This document shows positions 7,211-17,415 of a stretch of 35,438 nt of DNA, piece after piece. A model generated the notes under the pieces. It saw nothing but the letters and a program-made list of their open reading frames with translations, did not search any database and was not told the origin of the DNA. Source of the DNA: Chloroflexota bacterium (GTDB taxonomy: Bacteria > Chloroflexota > UBA6077 > SHYK01); the NCBI GenBank assembly GCA_016202435.1, contig JACQOR010000035.1:1-35438 (forward strand). Direction: 5' to 3'. Position 1 is the stretch's first letter. Every line of letters begins with the position of its first letter. Made by a program: the position numbers and the translations under genes.

Positions 7211-10200
7211 ATGAAGCGTATACGCCCAGCACTGATCGCAACGTCCTTCTACGCCGCCGTCGTGACCGCCTTCTACGCTCCTCAACTCCTCACAGACCGC
7301 GTATTGCTGCCTACCGACAACCTGGTCTCCTTTGCTCCCTGGCGAGAGCAGGCTTCGGAGCTGGATCTTACACGGCCAAACAACGCTCTGACCTCGGACG
7401 CGGTCCTCCAAAACGTGGCCTGGCGCCGGTTCGTTCATGAAAGCTGGGCGCGGGGCGAGCCGCCCCTCTGGAACCCCTCGATCCTGGGCGGCCAGGCTTT
7501 CCTCGCCGCAGCACAAAACCAGGCACTCTATCCGCCGGCGCTCGCCCTGGCGTTCCTTCCGGTGACTCAGTGGTACGAGACTTTCATCGCCTTCCATCTG
7601 CTCCTGGCGATGGTCTTCACGCATCTGTTCACACGGGCGCTGGGAGCGACCAGAACGGGGAGTGTTCTGGCTGGGATCACTTTCGGGCTCTGCGGTTTCC
7701 TGGTCGTAAGCACGATGTGGCCGCAGATGATTGCGACCGCGATCTGGTTGCCCCTCTTGCTCTGGGCCATCGAGCGACTTTTTCAGCGGAGCGAGCGAAG
7801 CCTCCGAGGAGAATGGAGGCGACCAGCAGCGGTCCTGGCTGCCGGAACAGGGCTGCAGTTTCTCGCCGGTCACCCGGAGATCAGTTTCTACAACCTGGCA
7901 GCATCGGGCCTCTACGCCGCGATACGTTTGGTTCAGACAGCTTTGAGGAATCGCCAACCCATGGCAGCGTCGATGACGGCGCTAATCGCCCTGGGCAGCG
8001 TCCTGCTCGGGGGGATGCTCGCAAGCGCCCAACTCCTTCCGTTTCGAGACGCGGGTGCGAATAACTTCCGTAGCGGCCAGGTGAGCTACGACGACGTGCG
8101 GAGCTACGCGCTTCCCAAAGAGGGGCTCCTGGCCTTCGTCCTCCCGAACTTCTTTGGCAACCCCACCCACCACGAAATTCTTGACCTCACCACGGGGGAG
8201 TGGCGCTCGGCCGCCCGAGACGGTGACCCGCGCCGGACTACCGAGTGGGGCACGAAGAACTTCGTCGAAGGGACGGCTTACGTTGGCGTCGTCCCACTCT
8301 TCCTCGGCGCGTTCGGTGTGTTCGCGAGCGGTTCACCCCAGCGCTGGCCGCTCGTGATCCTGGCCGGCGTATCCTTGCTGCTAGCTTTCGGGACTCCCCT
8401 GCTCGCACCGCTCTATTTCCTGGTACCCGGGTACGACCAGCTCCACACACCGTTTCGCTGGGTTTTCCTATACGGCTTCGCAGTTGCAGTTCTCGCCGGT
8501 CTCGGTCTATCGACCCTCGGTGCGGCACGGCGGGCAATGCGCGGCGCCGTAGCCGTTCTGTTGGCAGGCGGTCTCCTGCTGCTGCTCACCCTCATGCTGG
8601 GACTGGTGAACCCCACGGCTCCCACGACACTCGCGACCGGTGCCACTGAGCGTTCCGCGCGGCTCGCCCAAGCCTTTCCGGACGGAGCAGCACTTTTCTC
8701 CTACGAGTGGATGAATCTCGCCGTTCTCGCTGTCCTTCTGATCGCGACCGGTGTCGGGCTGAGTTTCCGTGGCCGCGGGGCGGCCCTCTGGCTAGTGGGC
8801 TTGACCGTCATGGATCTTTTCGTGTTCGGCGCCGGCTTCAGCACGGCGGGCGACCCTCGCGTCATAGAAGAGGGTCCGCCTGCGATTCGCGCGTTGCTGG
8901 CGGATGCCACGGCAGGTTCGGGTCCTTTCCGGATAACGGCATTCGGGCCCGACATGCTGCCCGCCAACACCGCGGCGCTTTTTGGGCTCGAAGACATTCG
9001 CGGCTATGACAGCCTCATCCCACGGGATTATGTCCAGTACTTGTCCCTCATCGAGGCTGACAGCGTGCGCACGATGCTGCTCTTCAGCAAGATTGAGTCG
9101 TTCTCTGATCCCAAGAGCCTGTCCTCGCCGTTGCTGGACCCATTGGGTGTCCGGTATGTGCTGAGCGTGGCGCCGCTGAGCGGGCCGGGCCTGACTCTAG
9201 TTCTTGACGGGCCTACGAAAATCTACCGCCGCGAGAGCGCCCTTCCAAGAGCGATGCTGGTCGGTGACGCCGAGTATTTTGCATCCCAGGACGATGCGCT
9301 GGCGCGGCTGAACGGCCTCGACTTACGCTCGACTGCGACAGTCGAGAGGCCCGATGGAATTCGCACCGAGCGACGCAGCCCCGGCACCGCGTCTGTCCAG
9401 AGTCACGGAAACACAGAGGTCCGGATTCTCGTCTCTTCGCCCGGAGGTGGCTACGTCGTTCTCTTCGACTACTTCGCTTCGGGCTGGCGCGCATTCGTTG
9501 ACGGCGCTGAGCATCCGATCTACCGAGCGGACGGCATCTTTCGTGCCGTAGAAGTTTCCGCCGGCGAACACGTCGTTACCTTTGTCTATCGACCGTTCTC
9601 GTGGGTTCTCGGTGCGCTGCTCTCGGCCGTTGGACTGTTGCTCCTGCTCACCCTCATCGGGCTTGGCGCCTGGCAGCGATTCCTGGCTAGAGTCTCGGGC
9701 CGTTCGACGCTTTCTCGAGTTCTCAAGAATGCGCTCGTGCCAATGGCCGCGGGCACGATCAACAAAGCTCTCGACCTCGGCCTCGCGGTAGTGATGCTGC
9801 GAATACTCGGGCCGGCTGACGTCGGGCGCTATACGTGGGCCGTCCTGGTTGTGGGCTACCTCGATATCCTCGCGAACTTCGGCTTGGGCGTCCTTTTGAC
9901 GAGGGACATTGCGCGCGACCCCTTGGCCCGCGACCGCTACCTCGGCGCCGCAGCCCTTGCCCGCTCAGTCCTTTCCGGGCTTTGCCTGCTGATCGCGTTC
10001 GCAATTGCCGGGCCCCTCGCCCCGCTTCTGGACGTGACCCCTGAGATGGCGCTTGCGCTCGTCCTCCTCGCCACTGGAATGGCCGTATCCAACCTGTCGG
10101 GGCTGGTGACCGCCATCTTCAACGCGCGAGAGCGAATGGAGTACCCCGCCTACGTCGGAACAATAACGGCGATCTTGAAACTGGTGGGGGGAATCGCCGT

Positions 10201-11170
10201 ACTCACCCTGGGTTTCGGCATCGTCGGCCTCGCCGCCCTCTCGATCGCCGTGAATGTCGTATCCGCTGCTGCTCTCGTCGGTCTGTTGCTGAGCCTGGAG
10301 GGCCGCCCCGGACTGGTATTCAGCCCGGGGCTATCGATGCGACTGATCGCTGCCTCTTATCCCCTCATGCTGAACAATCTACTCGCGAGCCTCTTTTTTA
10401 GAGTGGACGGTTTGATTCTAAGACCATTCTGGGGAGACGCGGTCCTCGGCTGGTACGGCGCTGCCTACAAATTCATCGATGGCCTGAACGTCATCCCATC
10501 CCAGTTGACGCTCGCGCTGTTCCCCGTATTCTCGCGGTACGCCGCGTCAGGGGGCGGCACTCTAGTCCACTCCGTAGAGCTGGCCATGAAGGCACTTCTC
10601 ACGCTCGCGGTGCCCATCGCCGTCGGAACGATGCTGTTGGCCGAACCGATCGTTCGACTGGTGGCCGGCGACGCCTATGTGCCGCATTCCGTCGTGGCCC
10701 TCCAAATCCTTATCTGGTTTCTGCCGTTCAGCTTCGTGAATGGCCTGCTCCAGTACGTGCTCATCGCGGTTGATCAACAGCGCTTCATCACGAGGAGCTT
10801 CCTGCTAGCCGCCGCCTTCAACATCTCTGGGAATCTCCTGCTGATCCCACACCTGGCATACGTCGGAGCGGCCCTCATCACAATTGGCTCCGAAGTGGTC
10901 CTGCTCGGGCCGTTCTGGTACGCGGTACGACGTCATGTCGGCCCCGTGAAGCTCCTCGCCCTAGCGTGGCGGCCGGCGCTCGCCGCCGGTGCCATGGGTG
11001 CAACTACGTGGGCACTCGCAAGCGGGCCAATGCTGGCAACGATCGCTATCTCAGCGGCGGTCTATGCTCTTGCCCTGGTCATCATCGGCGGGATTGGTCC
11101 CGAGGAGCGAGCGATCTTGCGCCAGACATTCTCCGCTCGTGGAGATCGCTTCCCAAAGACGGCCCTGTAG
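7211..11170 (+). CDS. YfhO-like membrane protein fused to a Wzx-type flippase
   Basis: A 1319-residue polytopic membrane protein. Residues 1 to about 825 match the YfhO family of large membrane glycosyltransferase-like proteins. They show LLPTDNLVSFAPWR after the first helix, PPLWNPSILGGQAFLAAAQN, multiple membrane helices, and an external C-terminal domain ending GWRAFVDGAEHPIYRADGIFRAVEVSAGEHVVTFVYRP followed by a helix. From about 832 (TLSRVLKNALVPMAAGTINKALDL) to the end it matches polysaccharide/lipid-linked oligosaccharide flippases (RfbX/Wzx in the MOP superfamily), with about 12-14 helices. These are normally separate proteins. The reading frame is continuous with no stop or frameshift at the junction. 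ATG 7211 was chosen over TTG 7172 because MKRIRPALIATSFYAAVV begins the first helix. A clear Shine-Dalgarno site is lacking. Coupling sugar addition and flipping is an inference. Confidence 0.88.
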   Translation: MKRIRPALIATSFYAAVVTAFYAPQLLTDRVLLPTDNLVSFAPWREQASELDLTRPNNALTSDAVLQNVAWRRFVHESWARGEPPLWNPSILGGQAFLAAAQNQALYPPALALAFLPVTQWYETFIAFHLLLAMVFTHLFTRALGATRTGSVLAGITFGLCGFLVVSTMWPQMIATAIWLPLLLWAIERLFQRSERSLRGEWRRPAAVLAAGTGLQFLAGHPEISFYNLAASGLYAAIRLVQTALRNRQPMAASMTALIALGSVLLGGMLASAQLLPFRDAGANNFRSGQVSYDDVRSYALPKEGLLAFVLPNFFGNPTHHEILDLTTGEWRSAARDGDPRRTTEWGTKNFVEGTAYVGVVPLFLGAFGVFASGSPQRWPLVILAGVSLLLAFGTPLLAPLYFLVPGYDQLHTPFRWVFLYGFAVAVLAGLGLSTLGAARRAMRGAVAVLLAGGLLLLLTLMLGLVNPTAPTTLATGATERSARLAQAFPDGAALFSYEWMNLAVLAVLLIATGVGLSFRGRGAALWLVGLTVMDLFVFGAGFSTAGDPRVIEEGPPAIRALLADATAGSGPFRITAFGPDMLPANTAALFGLEDIRGYDSLIPRDYVQYLSLIEADSVRTMLLFSKIESFSDPKSLSSPLLDPLGVRYVLSVAPLSGPGLTLVLDGPTKIYRRESALPRAMLVGDAEYFASQDDALARLNGLDLRSTATVERPDGIRTERRSPGTASVQSHGNTEVRILVSSPGGGYVVLFDYFASGWRAFVDGAEHPIYRADGIFRAVEVSAGEHVVTFVYRPFSWVLGALLSAVGLLLLLTLIGLGAWQRFLARVSGRSTLSRVLKNALVPMAAGTINKALDLGLAVVMLRILGPADVGRYTWAVLVVGYLDILANFGLGVLLTRDIARDPLARDRYLGAAALARSVLSGLCLLIAFAIAGPLAPLLDVTPEMALALVLLATGMAVSNLSGLVTAIFNARERMEYPAYVGTITAILKLVGGIAVLTLGFGIVGLAALSIAVNVVSAAALVGLLLSLEGRPGLVFSPGLSMRLIAASYPLMLNNLLASLFFRVDGLILRPFWGDAVLGWYGAAYKFIDGLNVIPSQLTLALFPVFSRYAASGGGTLVHSVELAMKALLTLAVPIAVGTMLLAEPIVRLVAGDAYVPHSVVALQILIWFLPFSFVNGLLQYVLIAVDQQRFITRSFLLAAAFNISGNLLLIPHLAYVGAALITIGSEVVLLGPFWYAVRRHVGPVKLLALAWRPALAAGAMGATTWALASGPMLATIAISAAVYALALVIIGGIGPEERAILRQTFSARGDRFPKTAL

Positions 11171-11217
11171 GACCATTTCCATTGGGGCCGGCACCGCGCT
11201 GACTCCGCGGACCCTGC

Positions 11218-11745
11218 CTAACCCTTGGCCATCGGAGGATCGTGATCGACGGTTGTGCCGCGGATGAGCTCCACGGCGTGGGCCAACACCGGCCGGAGCA
11301 CCTCGAGGCACTCAGCGACGGCCCTCGGACTACCGGGCAGGTTGACGATCAAAGTTCGACCGCGGACGCCTACGACCTGACGCGACAGCATCCCGAAGGG
11401 AGTCTTCTGGATGCCGTACGCTCGCATCGCCTCGGCCATGCCGAGCGCCTGGTAGTCCACGACCTCAGCCGTCACATCGGGGGTCACATCGCGAGGCGCC
11501 AACCCGGTGCCGCCGGTGGTCAGTATCAAGTCCACGCGGGACTCGTCGGCCAGGCGGCACAAATGGCGTCGAATCTGGTCTCGGTCATCCGGTATCAGCA
11601 CCCGGTCCACGACATCGGCGTGCATGTCGCCGAGAAACTCCGCGATCCGATCCCCGCTCGTATCTGCACGCTTGCCCCGAGAGCCGGTGTCGCTCATCGT
11701 CATGATGGCCGCGCGCATCGGACGTTCGCTCGTTTCGGACGTCAC
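11218..11745 (-). CDS. Molybdopterin adenylyltransferase-type protein (MogA/MoaB)
   Basis: A 175-residue protein of the MoaB/Mog family. Motifs are [21 protein letters not shown] at the start, [20 protein letters not shown] for nucleotide/molybdopterin binding, and [19 protein letters not shown]. Family members adenylate molybdopterin before molybdenum insertion in Moco synthesis. MogA and MoaB cannot be told apart securely from sequence alone, so no symbol is given. The GTG start overlaps the moaC stop by 4 nt (GTGA), so translation is probably coupled. It ends 47 nt from the convergent YfhO-flippase gene. Confidence 0.9.
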   Translation of the reverse strand: MTSETSERPMRAAIMTMSDTGSRGKRADTSGDRIAEFLGDMHADVVDRVLIPDDRDQIRRHLCRLADESRVDLILTTGGTGLAPRDVTPDVTAEVVDYQALGMAEAMRAYGIQKTPFGMLSRQVVGVRGRTLIVNLPGSPRAVAECLEVLRPVLAHAVELIRGTTVDHDPPMAKG

Positions 11746-12230
11746 TCAGCCTCCCGGACAAACTCTCCCGATTTCCCCCCGCTCTTGTGCACCAGGCGCA
11801 CCTCTCCGATAACCATCGCTCGATCGACCGCCTTGCACATGTCATAGATGGTGAGCGCCGCCAGCGACACCGCGACCATCGCTTCCATTTCCACGCCCGT
11901 CTTCCCAACCACCGTCGCGGTTGCCTCGATGTCGATTGCCGACTGGGCACGATCGATATCGAAGCGAACGTCGACTCCGGTGAGCGGGAGCGGATGGCAC
12001 AGAGGAATCAGCGAGCCGGTTTGCTTGGCGGCCATGATTCCGGCGATCTGCGCTACGCCCAGCACACTTCCTTTTGCCATCTCGCCGCTTTCAATGAGGC
12101 TCAGTGTGGAGGGCGCCATGGAGACGCGGCCACGCGCGGTAGCCCGTCGCATCGTGTCCGCTTTTTCAGATACATCCACCATGTGTGCGGCGCCCGTGTC
12201 ATCCAGATGGCTCAATGCGTTCTCGGTCAC
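11742..12230 (-). CDS. moaC: Cyclic pyranopterin monophosphate synthase MoaC
   Basis: A 162-residue protein close to the standard MoaC length. Family landmarks are [20 protein letters not shown], the active-site loop [40 protein letters not shown] and the C-terminal [10 protein letters not shown]. MoaC, with MoaA, turns GTP into cyclic pyranopterin monophosphate, the first step of molybdenum cofactor synthesis. MoaA is not in this window. The GTG start overlaps the upstream peptidase stop by 4 nt, and its own stop overlaps the next gene by 4 nt. The three genes therefore form a tightly coupled unit. Confidence 0.96.
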   Translation of the reverse strand: MTENALSHLDDTGAAHMVDVSEKADTMRRATARGRVSMAPSTLSLIESGEMAKGSVLGVAQIAGIMAAKQTGSLIPLCHPLPLTGVDVRFDIDRAQSAIDIEATATVVGKTGVEMEAMVAVSLAALTIYDMCKAVDRAMVIGEVRLVHKSGGKSGEFVREAE

Positions 12231-13696
12231 GTGGCCCCCATCAGGCTACGGATGTCCTCGGCAACGTGGGCGATATCGAGGCCGCCGTAGCCCATGAATC
12301 GCGCGATTTCTTCGACGTTGTACTTCTGGCCTTCCTGCCACAACTCGATAAGGAACTTGCCCGCCTTGGGATTGCGAAACCATTCCTGGTCGAATTGATT
12401 ACGCAAGAAGCGTCGATGCTGGGCCTCGAACATCCAAGCGCGGAGGTATGCGGCGCAGTAGAAGCCATCATCGACGTCGGTCAGGTAGCTCTCGGGCCCG
12501 TGACCGCAGCCGAGGTTGCGACTGAGCAGATTGTCGTACCACTCAGCCGCGTCAGCGGGCTCATCCACCTGGTGCAGTAGCTGCTCATAGATCAGTTTAG
12601 AACCATAACGGCGCAGCATGTACAGGCGATGAAAACCAGCGAGCTGGAAGAACCCGAGTGCATCGGCGCCGGTCGCATACCGAGACAGCCACGAAGGGTC
12701 ATGAATGAGGTACTCCAGCAGGAACGCGTAGCCTTCCGTCACTGAAGCATCACCCAGGTAACGGTACGCGAATGGCTGCGTCCCATCGACATTGCCGTAA
12801 TGCTCGGCGTGTCCCGCCTCGTGGAACAAGGTTTCGTAGTCCTGCTCGCCGCCCGAGGGCTTGACGACCAGCCGCACGTCGTTCGGCACCTGGATGGTGG
12901 CGCAGAATGCCCGCGGCGACTTTAGCGGCCGCACTTCCGCATCCAGACGAATGTTGATCTGGTCTTCGAGCAGGATCCCCATTCCGCGCAGGGTGGAATG
13001 GAGTTTGGCAATCATTGAGTCCTGGGGGAACATGAGATCGTATTGGGGGCCGCGAAAGATTCGAGCAAGGTCGCACCGACGGGCGTCATCACGGAGAATC
13101 CGCAGCTCATGGAGATAGGTGTCCAGCGCGGAGAAATACAGCTCGTCGGTCTCAGCGATGAACCGCTGCATCGTTTCAGCGAGGGTCTGGAGCTTGAAGC
13201 CTCGCAACTCGTCGTACATCGCGACGTAATCCGGATGTCCAAACTGCCGCGCGGCCCGCTGCCGATTCTTTTCCCCCTCTTCGAGAGTAGGATTGAGCCT
13301 AGCCATTACGGCGAGGTAGCGAGCTTCGAGATCGTGCCGACGAACCGGATCCGCCTCCCGCGCGATCAGCGGAGGGACCTGCCGGTAGGGAATGGAGGCT
13401 TCGTCCCACTGAACCGTCGACGCGACCTCAATGGCAGCCGTGCGCTCGGCCGACGCTCGCGACTCTCTGCTGACGTAACCGTGGGCGATAAAGTCCAGCA
13501 GATAACGGACCTCGCGAGGATCAAGATCCCAGGTCTTGGCTTCCGCGAACCGCTCGCCCTCGAAGAGGTGGGAATACTCCCCGTAGATGGGGGAGAGTTC
13601 AAGGGCGGTCTTCAGTCCCGCACGGAAGACGTAGTACTCAGTGTTGAGCGCGCGTGTGAAACCTTCAGCGCCGCGAAGGTACAGGTCTGGATCCAC
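12227..13696 (-). CDS. M3-family zinc metallopeptidase (oligoendopeptidase-like)
   Basis: A 489-residue, mostly helical protein with no signal peptide, so probably cytoplasmic. It carries [15 protein letters not shown], with the HExxH zinc motif at about residues 292-296. The third-ligand Glu is likely in [13 protein letters not shown] about 25 residues later, as in M3 peptidases (thermolysin-like gluzincins). It is shorter than PepF/thimet-type members (~600 residues), mainly in the N-terminal helical part. Its role is presumably hydrolysis of short peptides. The start is GTG. It is the first gene of a coupled unit with moaC and mogA/moaB, with no evident functional reason. The exact substrate is unknown. 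Confidence 0.88.
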   Translation of the reverse strand: MDPDLYLRGAEGFTRALNTEYYVFRAGLKTALELSPIYGEYSHLFEGERFAEAKTWDLDPREVRYLLDFIAHGYVSRESRASAERTAAIEVASTVQWDEASIPYRQVPPLIAREADPVRRHDLEARYLAVMARLNPTLEEGEKNRQRAARQFGHPDYVAMYDELRGFKLQTLAETMQRFIAETDELYFSALDTYLHELRILRDDARRCDLARIFRGPQYDLMFPQDSMIAKLHSTLRGMGILLEDQINIRLDAEVRPLKSPRAFCATIQVPNDVRLVVKPSGGEQDYETLFHEAGHAEHYGNVDGTQPFAYRYLGDASVTEGYAFLLEYLIHDPSWLSRYATGADALGFFQLAGFHRLYMLRRYGSKLIYEQLLHQVDEPADAAEWYDNLLSRNLGCGHGPESYLTDVDDGFYCAAYLRAWMFEAQHRRFLRNQFDQEWFRNPKAGKFLIELWQEGQKYNVEEIARFMGYGGLDIAHVAEDIRSLMGAT

Positions 13697-13935
13697 GCCT
13701 CTTCTCCGGGCTACCCGCGCGGCTCAGGTGGGATCTCGTGGTCAGCTGCCTCGGGGTCAGGCGCCTTGGGAAGGAGCGGGCGGGAAGCAGAATTATACTC
13801 GCGAGGTTCGCACCTCCGATCGCCCTTCTTGGGGGACTGCCCACTACATGTTCTCCCGTGCGGCATCTCACCGGGCATCGTTTTCCCTGGCTTGGGAGGT
13901 CCGGGGTGTACCGCTGCGCTCCGTCGGACCTTTCA
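13697..13935. promoter_or_regulatory. Divergent intergenic region M3 peptidase / lipB
   Basis: A 239-nt region with no supported gene. A central AATTATACT (13791-13799) gives a plus-strand TATACT (13794-13799) for lipB and a minus-strand TATAAT (13798-13793) for the peptidase operon. It may therefore be a shared bidirectional -10. Neither has a good -35 at the right distance. Confidence 0.4.
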
Positions 13936-14622
13936 ATGATTTATCCCCCACGGGAGACGACCAACCTCCACGCTGAATGGGCAGGGATGCTTGCCTATGA
14001 CGATGCGCGAGCTCTCCAGATGCGGGTGAGGGACGCGGTTATCCGGGGAGAGGCAGCCCCCACGCTGTTGCTCATGGAACATGAACCCGTCATTACGTTT
14101 GGCCGCCGCCCTGCCCCAGGCGACCTACTAGTACCGTTCCAGGAACTTACCGCCCACGGAATCGCTTTGCGTCAAGCGGAGCGCGGCGGCCAGGCCACCT
14201 ACCATGGGCCCGGCCAACTCGTGGGCTATTTGATCGCTCCGCTACGTACCTTCGCTCCGAGTTTGCCAGCCCTCGTCGACCAGCTTGAAACCGCGCTCAT
14301 CGAAGTCTGCCACGAGCTCGGCGTGCAGGCTCGGCGAGACCCGCGCCAGCGCGGAGTCTGGTCACGCGCCGCGAAGGTGGGATTCATCGGGCTGGCCATC
14401 ACCCGGGGTGTCTGCTGGCACGGCTTCTCACTGAACGTGAGCGTCGATCTCGATCCGTTCCGGCTCATCCGCCCCTGTGGGCTCGATGATGAGGTGACGT
14501 CGATAGCCCAGTCGGGCGGGATATCGATAGCCCTACCGGACCTCGCGCCCCTGGTTGCCCGCAAGGTATCCCGGGTGCTGGGAATTCACCTCGACATGGC
14601 CCCGTTCACGACGACATCCTAG
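13936..14622 (+). CDS. lipB: Octanoyltransferase LipB
   Basis: A 228-residue LipB. It has TLLLMEHEPVITFGRR, the substrate loop RGGQATYHGPGQLVGYLI, the catalytic Lys147 in RAAKVGFIGLA, HGFSLNV, and the acyl-accepting Cys181 in RPCGLDDEVTS. LipB moves octanoyl from ACP to lipoyl domains; LipA would complete lipoate synthesis but is not here. The ORF is open to 13738, but ATG 13936 fits family length. It is convergent with an MFS gene, and the two stops share the four bases CTAG at 14619-14622. Confidence 0.95.
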   Translation: MIYPPRETTNLHAEWAGMLAYDDARALQMRVRDAVIRGEAAPTLLLMEHEPVITFGRRPAPGDLLVPFQELTAHGIALRQAERGGQATYHGPGQLVGYLIAPLRTFAPSLPALVDQLETALIEVCHELGVQARRDPRQRGVWSRAAKVGFIGLAITRGVCWHGFSLNVSVDLDPFRLIRPCGLDDEVTSIAQSGGISIALPDLAPLVARKVSRVLGIHLDMAPFTTTS

Positions 14623-15920
14623 CCTTCAGTTGGAGCGAAGCGACGGCCAATCAAGCTGATGACCAGCACGATCCCGGCCAGCACGAACATCACCCGCCCC
14701 ACACCCACGAGATCGGCAATGCCGCCGAAGAAGACCAGCGGCACCGCTGAGCAAAGACTTCCCAGCATCAGTTGCACGGCAAATACTCGGCCTCTCGCTT
14801 CTGGTGGAGCCCGGTCTTGCAGCGAGGTCTGCGAGCCGACCATGAGCGCGGTGAACCCAAGCCCTCCGACAAAAGTGGCAAGCATGATGCCGGCGGCAAC
14901 GACCACATCGGCCTGAGTCATCGTGTCAACGGCGACGCCCTGCGGACGGAGAAGTCCCATGGTCCTGGCGACTACCGGAAGGGCCGCAATAGCGGTCAGC
15001 GCCGCGGCCACGACTATGAGTCCACGGCGGATGAGCCGCTGACGATCGCCCCAGGTCCCGATCGACCGGCTCCGGCTTAGCAGTGCAGCTGCCAGGACCG
15101 TACCCAAAAAGGCCGGCCCGACGATGAAAACCGCGTCCTCTGGCGCGATACCCAGCACGTCGACCACAAAGCGGGGAGCGACCATGGCCACCATGAGCGT
15201 GATGCCGACTCCGACCGTCCAATACACCATGGACCAGAGCATGGTCCGATCGACAAGCACGAGATCCAAGACTTCCCTTACTTGCGAAACGACCTCGACT
15301 ACCGCCCTTTTTCCCTGATCCGGCGGCGCTTCTCCGGGTTGACGTGGCAAAGCCCAGACCAGAACGGTACATACCCCATAGAGTGCGGCCGCAAGGAGGA
15401 AAAAAGTCTGCGTCCCGAATAGCTTCACGATGAGGGGCCCCACAAATACCAGCCCCACTGCCTGCGATACCGTGAAGGTCAGGTGAAACAGAGAGGTGGC
15501 TTCCATCAATTTGCGGCGCCCTACAACGGCGGGGATCATCGCGAGCTCAGCGGGCCCGAAGAACTGGCTCACGACCGAGAAAAAGAAACTGACGACGTAC
15601 AGGAGGGCGAGCGTGCCCTGGAGCAGCACATAGCTCGCGACAACGAAGCAGCGTACTAAGTTCGTGGCAATGAGCACGGCACGCTTGTCCCAGCGGTCCA
15701 CGTACACACCGGCTGGCACGCCGAACAGAATCGCGGGCACGACGACCGACAGGATCGTGATGCTGAGCTGGGTAGTCGAGTGGCTTATTTGCTCCACCAG
15801 GACCAGGAGCCCGTACCAAATCGCGTTCTGGGCCGTTTGACTGATGGCCTGGGCAGTCCACAGCCGGACGAAAGGTCCGTTTCTCCAGACCGACCGCTCC
15901 GGATGCGACTCGGAAATCAC
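14619..15920 (-). CDS. MFS transporter, exporter-like
   Basis: A 433-residue protein with about 12 hydrophobic helices. It starts with the [24 protein letters not shown] type of N-terminus of the MFS_3/DHA3 drug- or siderophore-exporter group. The loop between helices 2 and 3 reads [10 protein letters not shown], matching the MFS motif A. The C-terminal half has [22 protein letters not shown]. It sits in the inner membrane; the substrate cannot be predicted. The start is GTG, overlapping the DUF951 stop by 4 nt (GTGA), so it is the last gene of the operon that begins with the small membrane protein and pyrF. Confidence 0.88.
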   Translation of the reverse strand: MISESHPERSVWRNGPFVRLWTAQAISQTAQNAIWYGLLVLVEQISHSTTQLSITILSVVVPAILFGVPAGVYVDRWDKRAVLIATNLVRCFVVASYVLLQGTLALLYVVSFFFSVVSQFFGPAELAMIPAVVGRRKLMEATSLFHLTFTVSQAVGLVFVGPLIVKLFGTQTFFLLAAALYGVCTVLVWALPRQPGEAPPDQGKRAVVEVVSQVREVLDLVLVDRTMLWSMVYWTVGVGITLMVAMVAPRFVVDVLGIAPEDAVFIVGPAFLGTVLAAALLSRSRSIGTWGDRQRLIRRGLIVVAAALTAIAALPVVARTMGLLRPQGVAVDTMTQADVVVAAGIMLATFVGGLGFTALMVGSQTSLQDRAPPEARGRVFAVQLMLGSLCSAVPLVFFGGIADLVGVGRVMFVLAGIVLVISLIGRRFAPTEG

Positions 15921-16177
15921 TCCGCGCCTGAAGGGTCTGGCGCCTCCAAACCCTGGAGAGCCTCAGCCCCCGCGAAGGGCTCGCGATGCTCCGGCCGGGC
16001 CACGAAGCTCTTGAGGCGCCGCTCGACCACGCTTCGGGAGAGGAGCACTCGGCGCCCACAGGTGACACAGCGGAGCCCTATGTCCGCGCCGATACGGACG
16101 ACCGTCCAGTCAGAGCCGCCGCAGGGATGCGGCTTTCGGAGCCTGATCACATCCCCAATGTGAAAATCGACCGGCAT
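15917..16177 (-). CDS. DUF951 zinc-ribbon-like small protein
   Basis: An 86-residue protein from ATG 16177 (91 residues if TTG 16192 is used, which would overlap the pyrF stop by 4 nt). The core [54 protein letters not shown] matches the DUF951 family. Its three cysteines (HPCGG and RCVTCGR) plus His could bind zinc. A roughly 30-residue tail is added after the conserved core. DUF951 has no established function. The tight position between pyrF and an MFS transporter suggests co-expression only. No Shine-Dalgarno site is obvious for either start. Confidence 0.85.
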   Translation of the reverse strand: MPVDFHIGDVIRLRKPHPCGGSDWTVVRIGADIGLRCVTCGRRVLLSRSVVERRLKSFVARPEHREPFAGAEALQGLEAPDPSGAE

Positions 16178-16188
16178 GTTGGGGACCG

Positions 16189-17034
16189 TCAACCGGGGAC
16201 CGTGGTTGAAGGGACTCGGAGCGAGTCAAGAAGCGTGAGTGCTTCCTGACGAGCGGCTGACGCCCAATCGGAACCGCTCGACGCATAGAGAACTTGCCGA
16301 CTCACGCTCACCACAGCCAGCGCTCCATCGGCCGCCCCATAGCGCATGGCCTCCGAAGCTTCCCCACCCTGCGCGCCCACGCCCGGAACCAGGATAGGCA
16401 GATCGGTCGCAATCGCCCTGATACGCCCGAGATCCTCGGGGAATGTCACTCCCACCACGAGTCCAACGTTCCCAAGGCTGTTCCACTCCACGGCCTTCCG
16501 GGCGACGACCTCGTGGAGCGGCAGATAGTCTCCGCCATACTGGCAAACCAGATCCTGGAAATCCCGACTTCCCGGGTTGGAGGTCTTGCATAGCACGAAC
16601 GCACCGCGCCCCGCATCCCGCAGGTACGGCTCCACGCTGTCGGTCCCCTGGTAGGGATTCACGGTGGCGGCGTCGAATCCGAAGACCTCGAACAATGCGG
16701 TGGCATATCGCTCCGCGGTGCTGCTGATGTCTCCCCGCTTGCCGTCCCCGATCGAGAGAATCCCGTCCGGTATCGCGTCTAGCGTCGAGCGGATGAGCGG
16801 CGGACCATCACTGCCCAAGGCCTCGAAGAACGCGAGATTCGGCTTGTAGGCGCATACCAGGTCTGCGGTCGCATCGATGATTCCTCGAATGAAGCTCTCG
16901 ACCCCTGAAGCGCTCCGGCTGAAGCCATCAGGGAGCCGGTCTGGATCCACGTCAATGCCCACGCACAAAGCGCTTCTGGCGCGACGTTGGGCGTCCCTCA
17001 GCCGAGCCGTGAAAGACTGACGCGGTGCGCTCAC
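16189..17034 (-). CDS. pyrF: Orotidine 5'-phosphate decarboxylase
   Basis: A 281-residue enzyme of the longer OMP decarboxylase subgroup. It has [27 protein letters not shown], the catalytic [15 protein letters not shown] (usually DAKRGDI), [29 protein letters not shown] and [10 protein letters not shown] for phosphate binding. It decarboxylates OMP to UMP, the last step of de novo UMP synthesis. The start is GTG, 1 nt after the TGA of the small membrane protein gene, so the two are surely co-transcribed. Other pyr genes of UMP synthesis are not in the window. Confidence 0.95.
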   Translation of the reverse strand: MSAPRQSFTARLRDAQRRARSALCVGIDVDPDRLPDGFSRSASGVESFIRGIIDATADLVCAYKPNLAFFEALGSDGPPLIRSTLDAIPDGILSIGDGKRGDISSTAERYATALFEVFGFDAATVNPYQGTDSVEPYLRDAGRGAFVLCKTSNPGSRDFQDLVCQYGGDYLPLHEVVARKAVEWNSLGNVGLVVGVTFPEDLGRIRAIATDLPILVPGVGAQGGEASEAMRYGAADGALAVVSVSRQVLYASSGSDWASAARQEALTLLDSLRVPSTTVPG

Positions 17035-17035
17035 G

Positions 17036-17410
17036 TCAACCGGCCCGATCTTCGGCAGCGCGGAACAGGTACTCCAGGAACAAGTACGTCACCATCAAAA
17101 GCGCGACATAGACGGGGGTCAGCATGCGAAGCGACTGCAGCCAGAGGCCGAACTCGACCGCGAAGGCGAAACGCATCCCGCTTCCCAGAAAGTGAATCGC
17201 GGTACGGCGAGACTCTGATCCTTCCGAGACCCGCCGGACGACGTAGAGCTCGCGGAGAAGTGCCCAAGAGCCTGATAGCGCAGCGAACCCGGCCGAATAG
17301 AGAAGCGCCTGAGCCGTGGGGCTCACAGGCAAGACCAGGACGACAAAGCCGGCGACGGCCCACCCGCCCAGTGCCAGCGCGATAACCAGTCCCCGACCGT
17401 AGCCGCCCAG
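17036..17410 (-). CDS. Small four-helix membrane protein with a probable CTG start
   Basis: The ORF track gives 98 residues from TTG 17332, but the frame stays open upstream and encodes another clear membrane helix (GLVIALALGGWAVAGFVVLVLP). The only good ribosome site for that longer form is AGGAGGT (17422-17416), 5 nt before a CTG at 17410. That yields 124 residues with four predicted helices and an Arg-rich loop between helices 2 and 3. A TATACT -10 lies just upstream. I do not recognise a family. It ends 1 nt before pyrF and is divergent from secD. Coding status is supported by hydrophobicity and tight spacing; the CTG start is an inference. Confidence 0.65.
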   Translation of the reverse strand: MGGYGRGLVIALALGGWAVAGFVVLVLPVSPTAQALLYSAGFAALSGSWALLRELYVVRRVSEGSESRRTAIHFLGSGMRFAFAVEFGLWLQSLRMLTPVYVALLMVTYLFLEYLFRAAEDRAG

Positions 17411-17415
17411 GAGCG

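Noticed and set aside
6902-7957. 351-residue minus-strand ORF
   Set aside because: It lies opposite the start of the YfhO-flippase gene, is rich in Arg/Gln/Glu with no recognisable motif, and looks like a GC-rich shadow frame.
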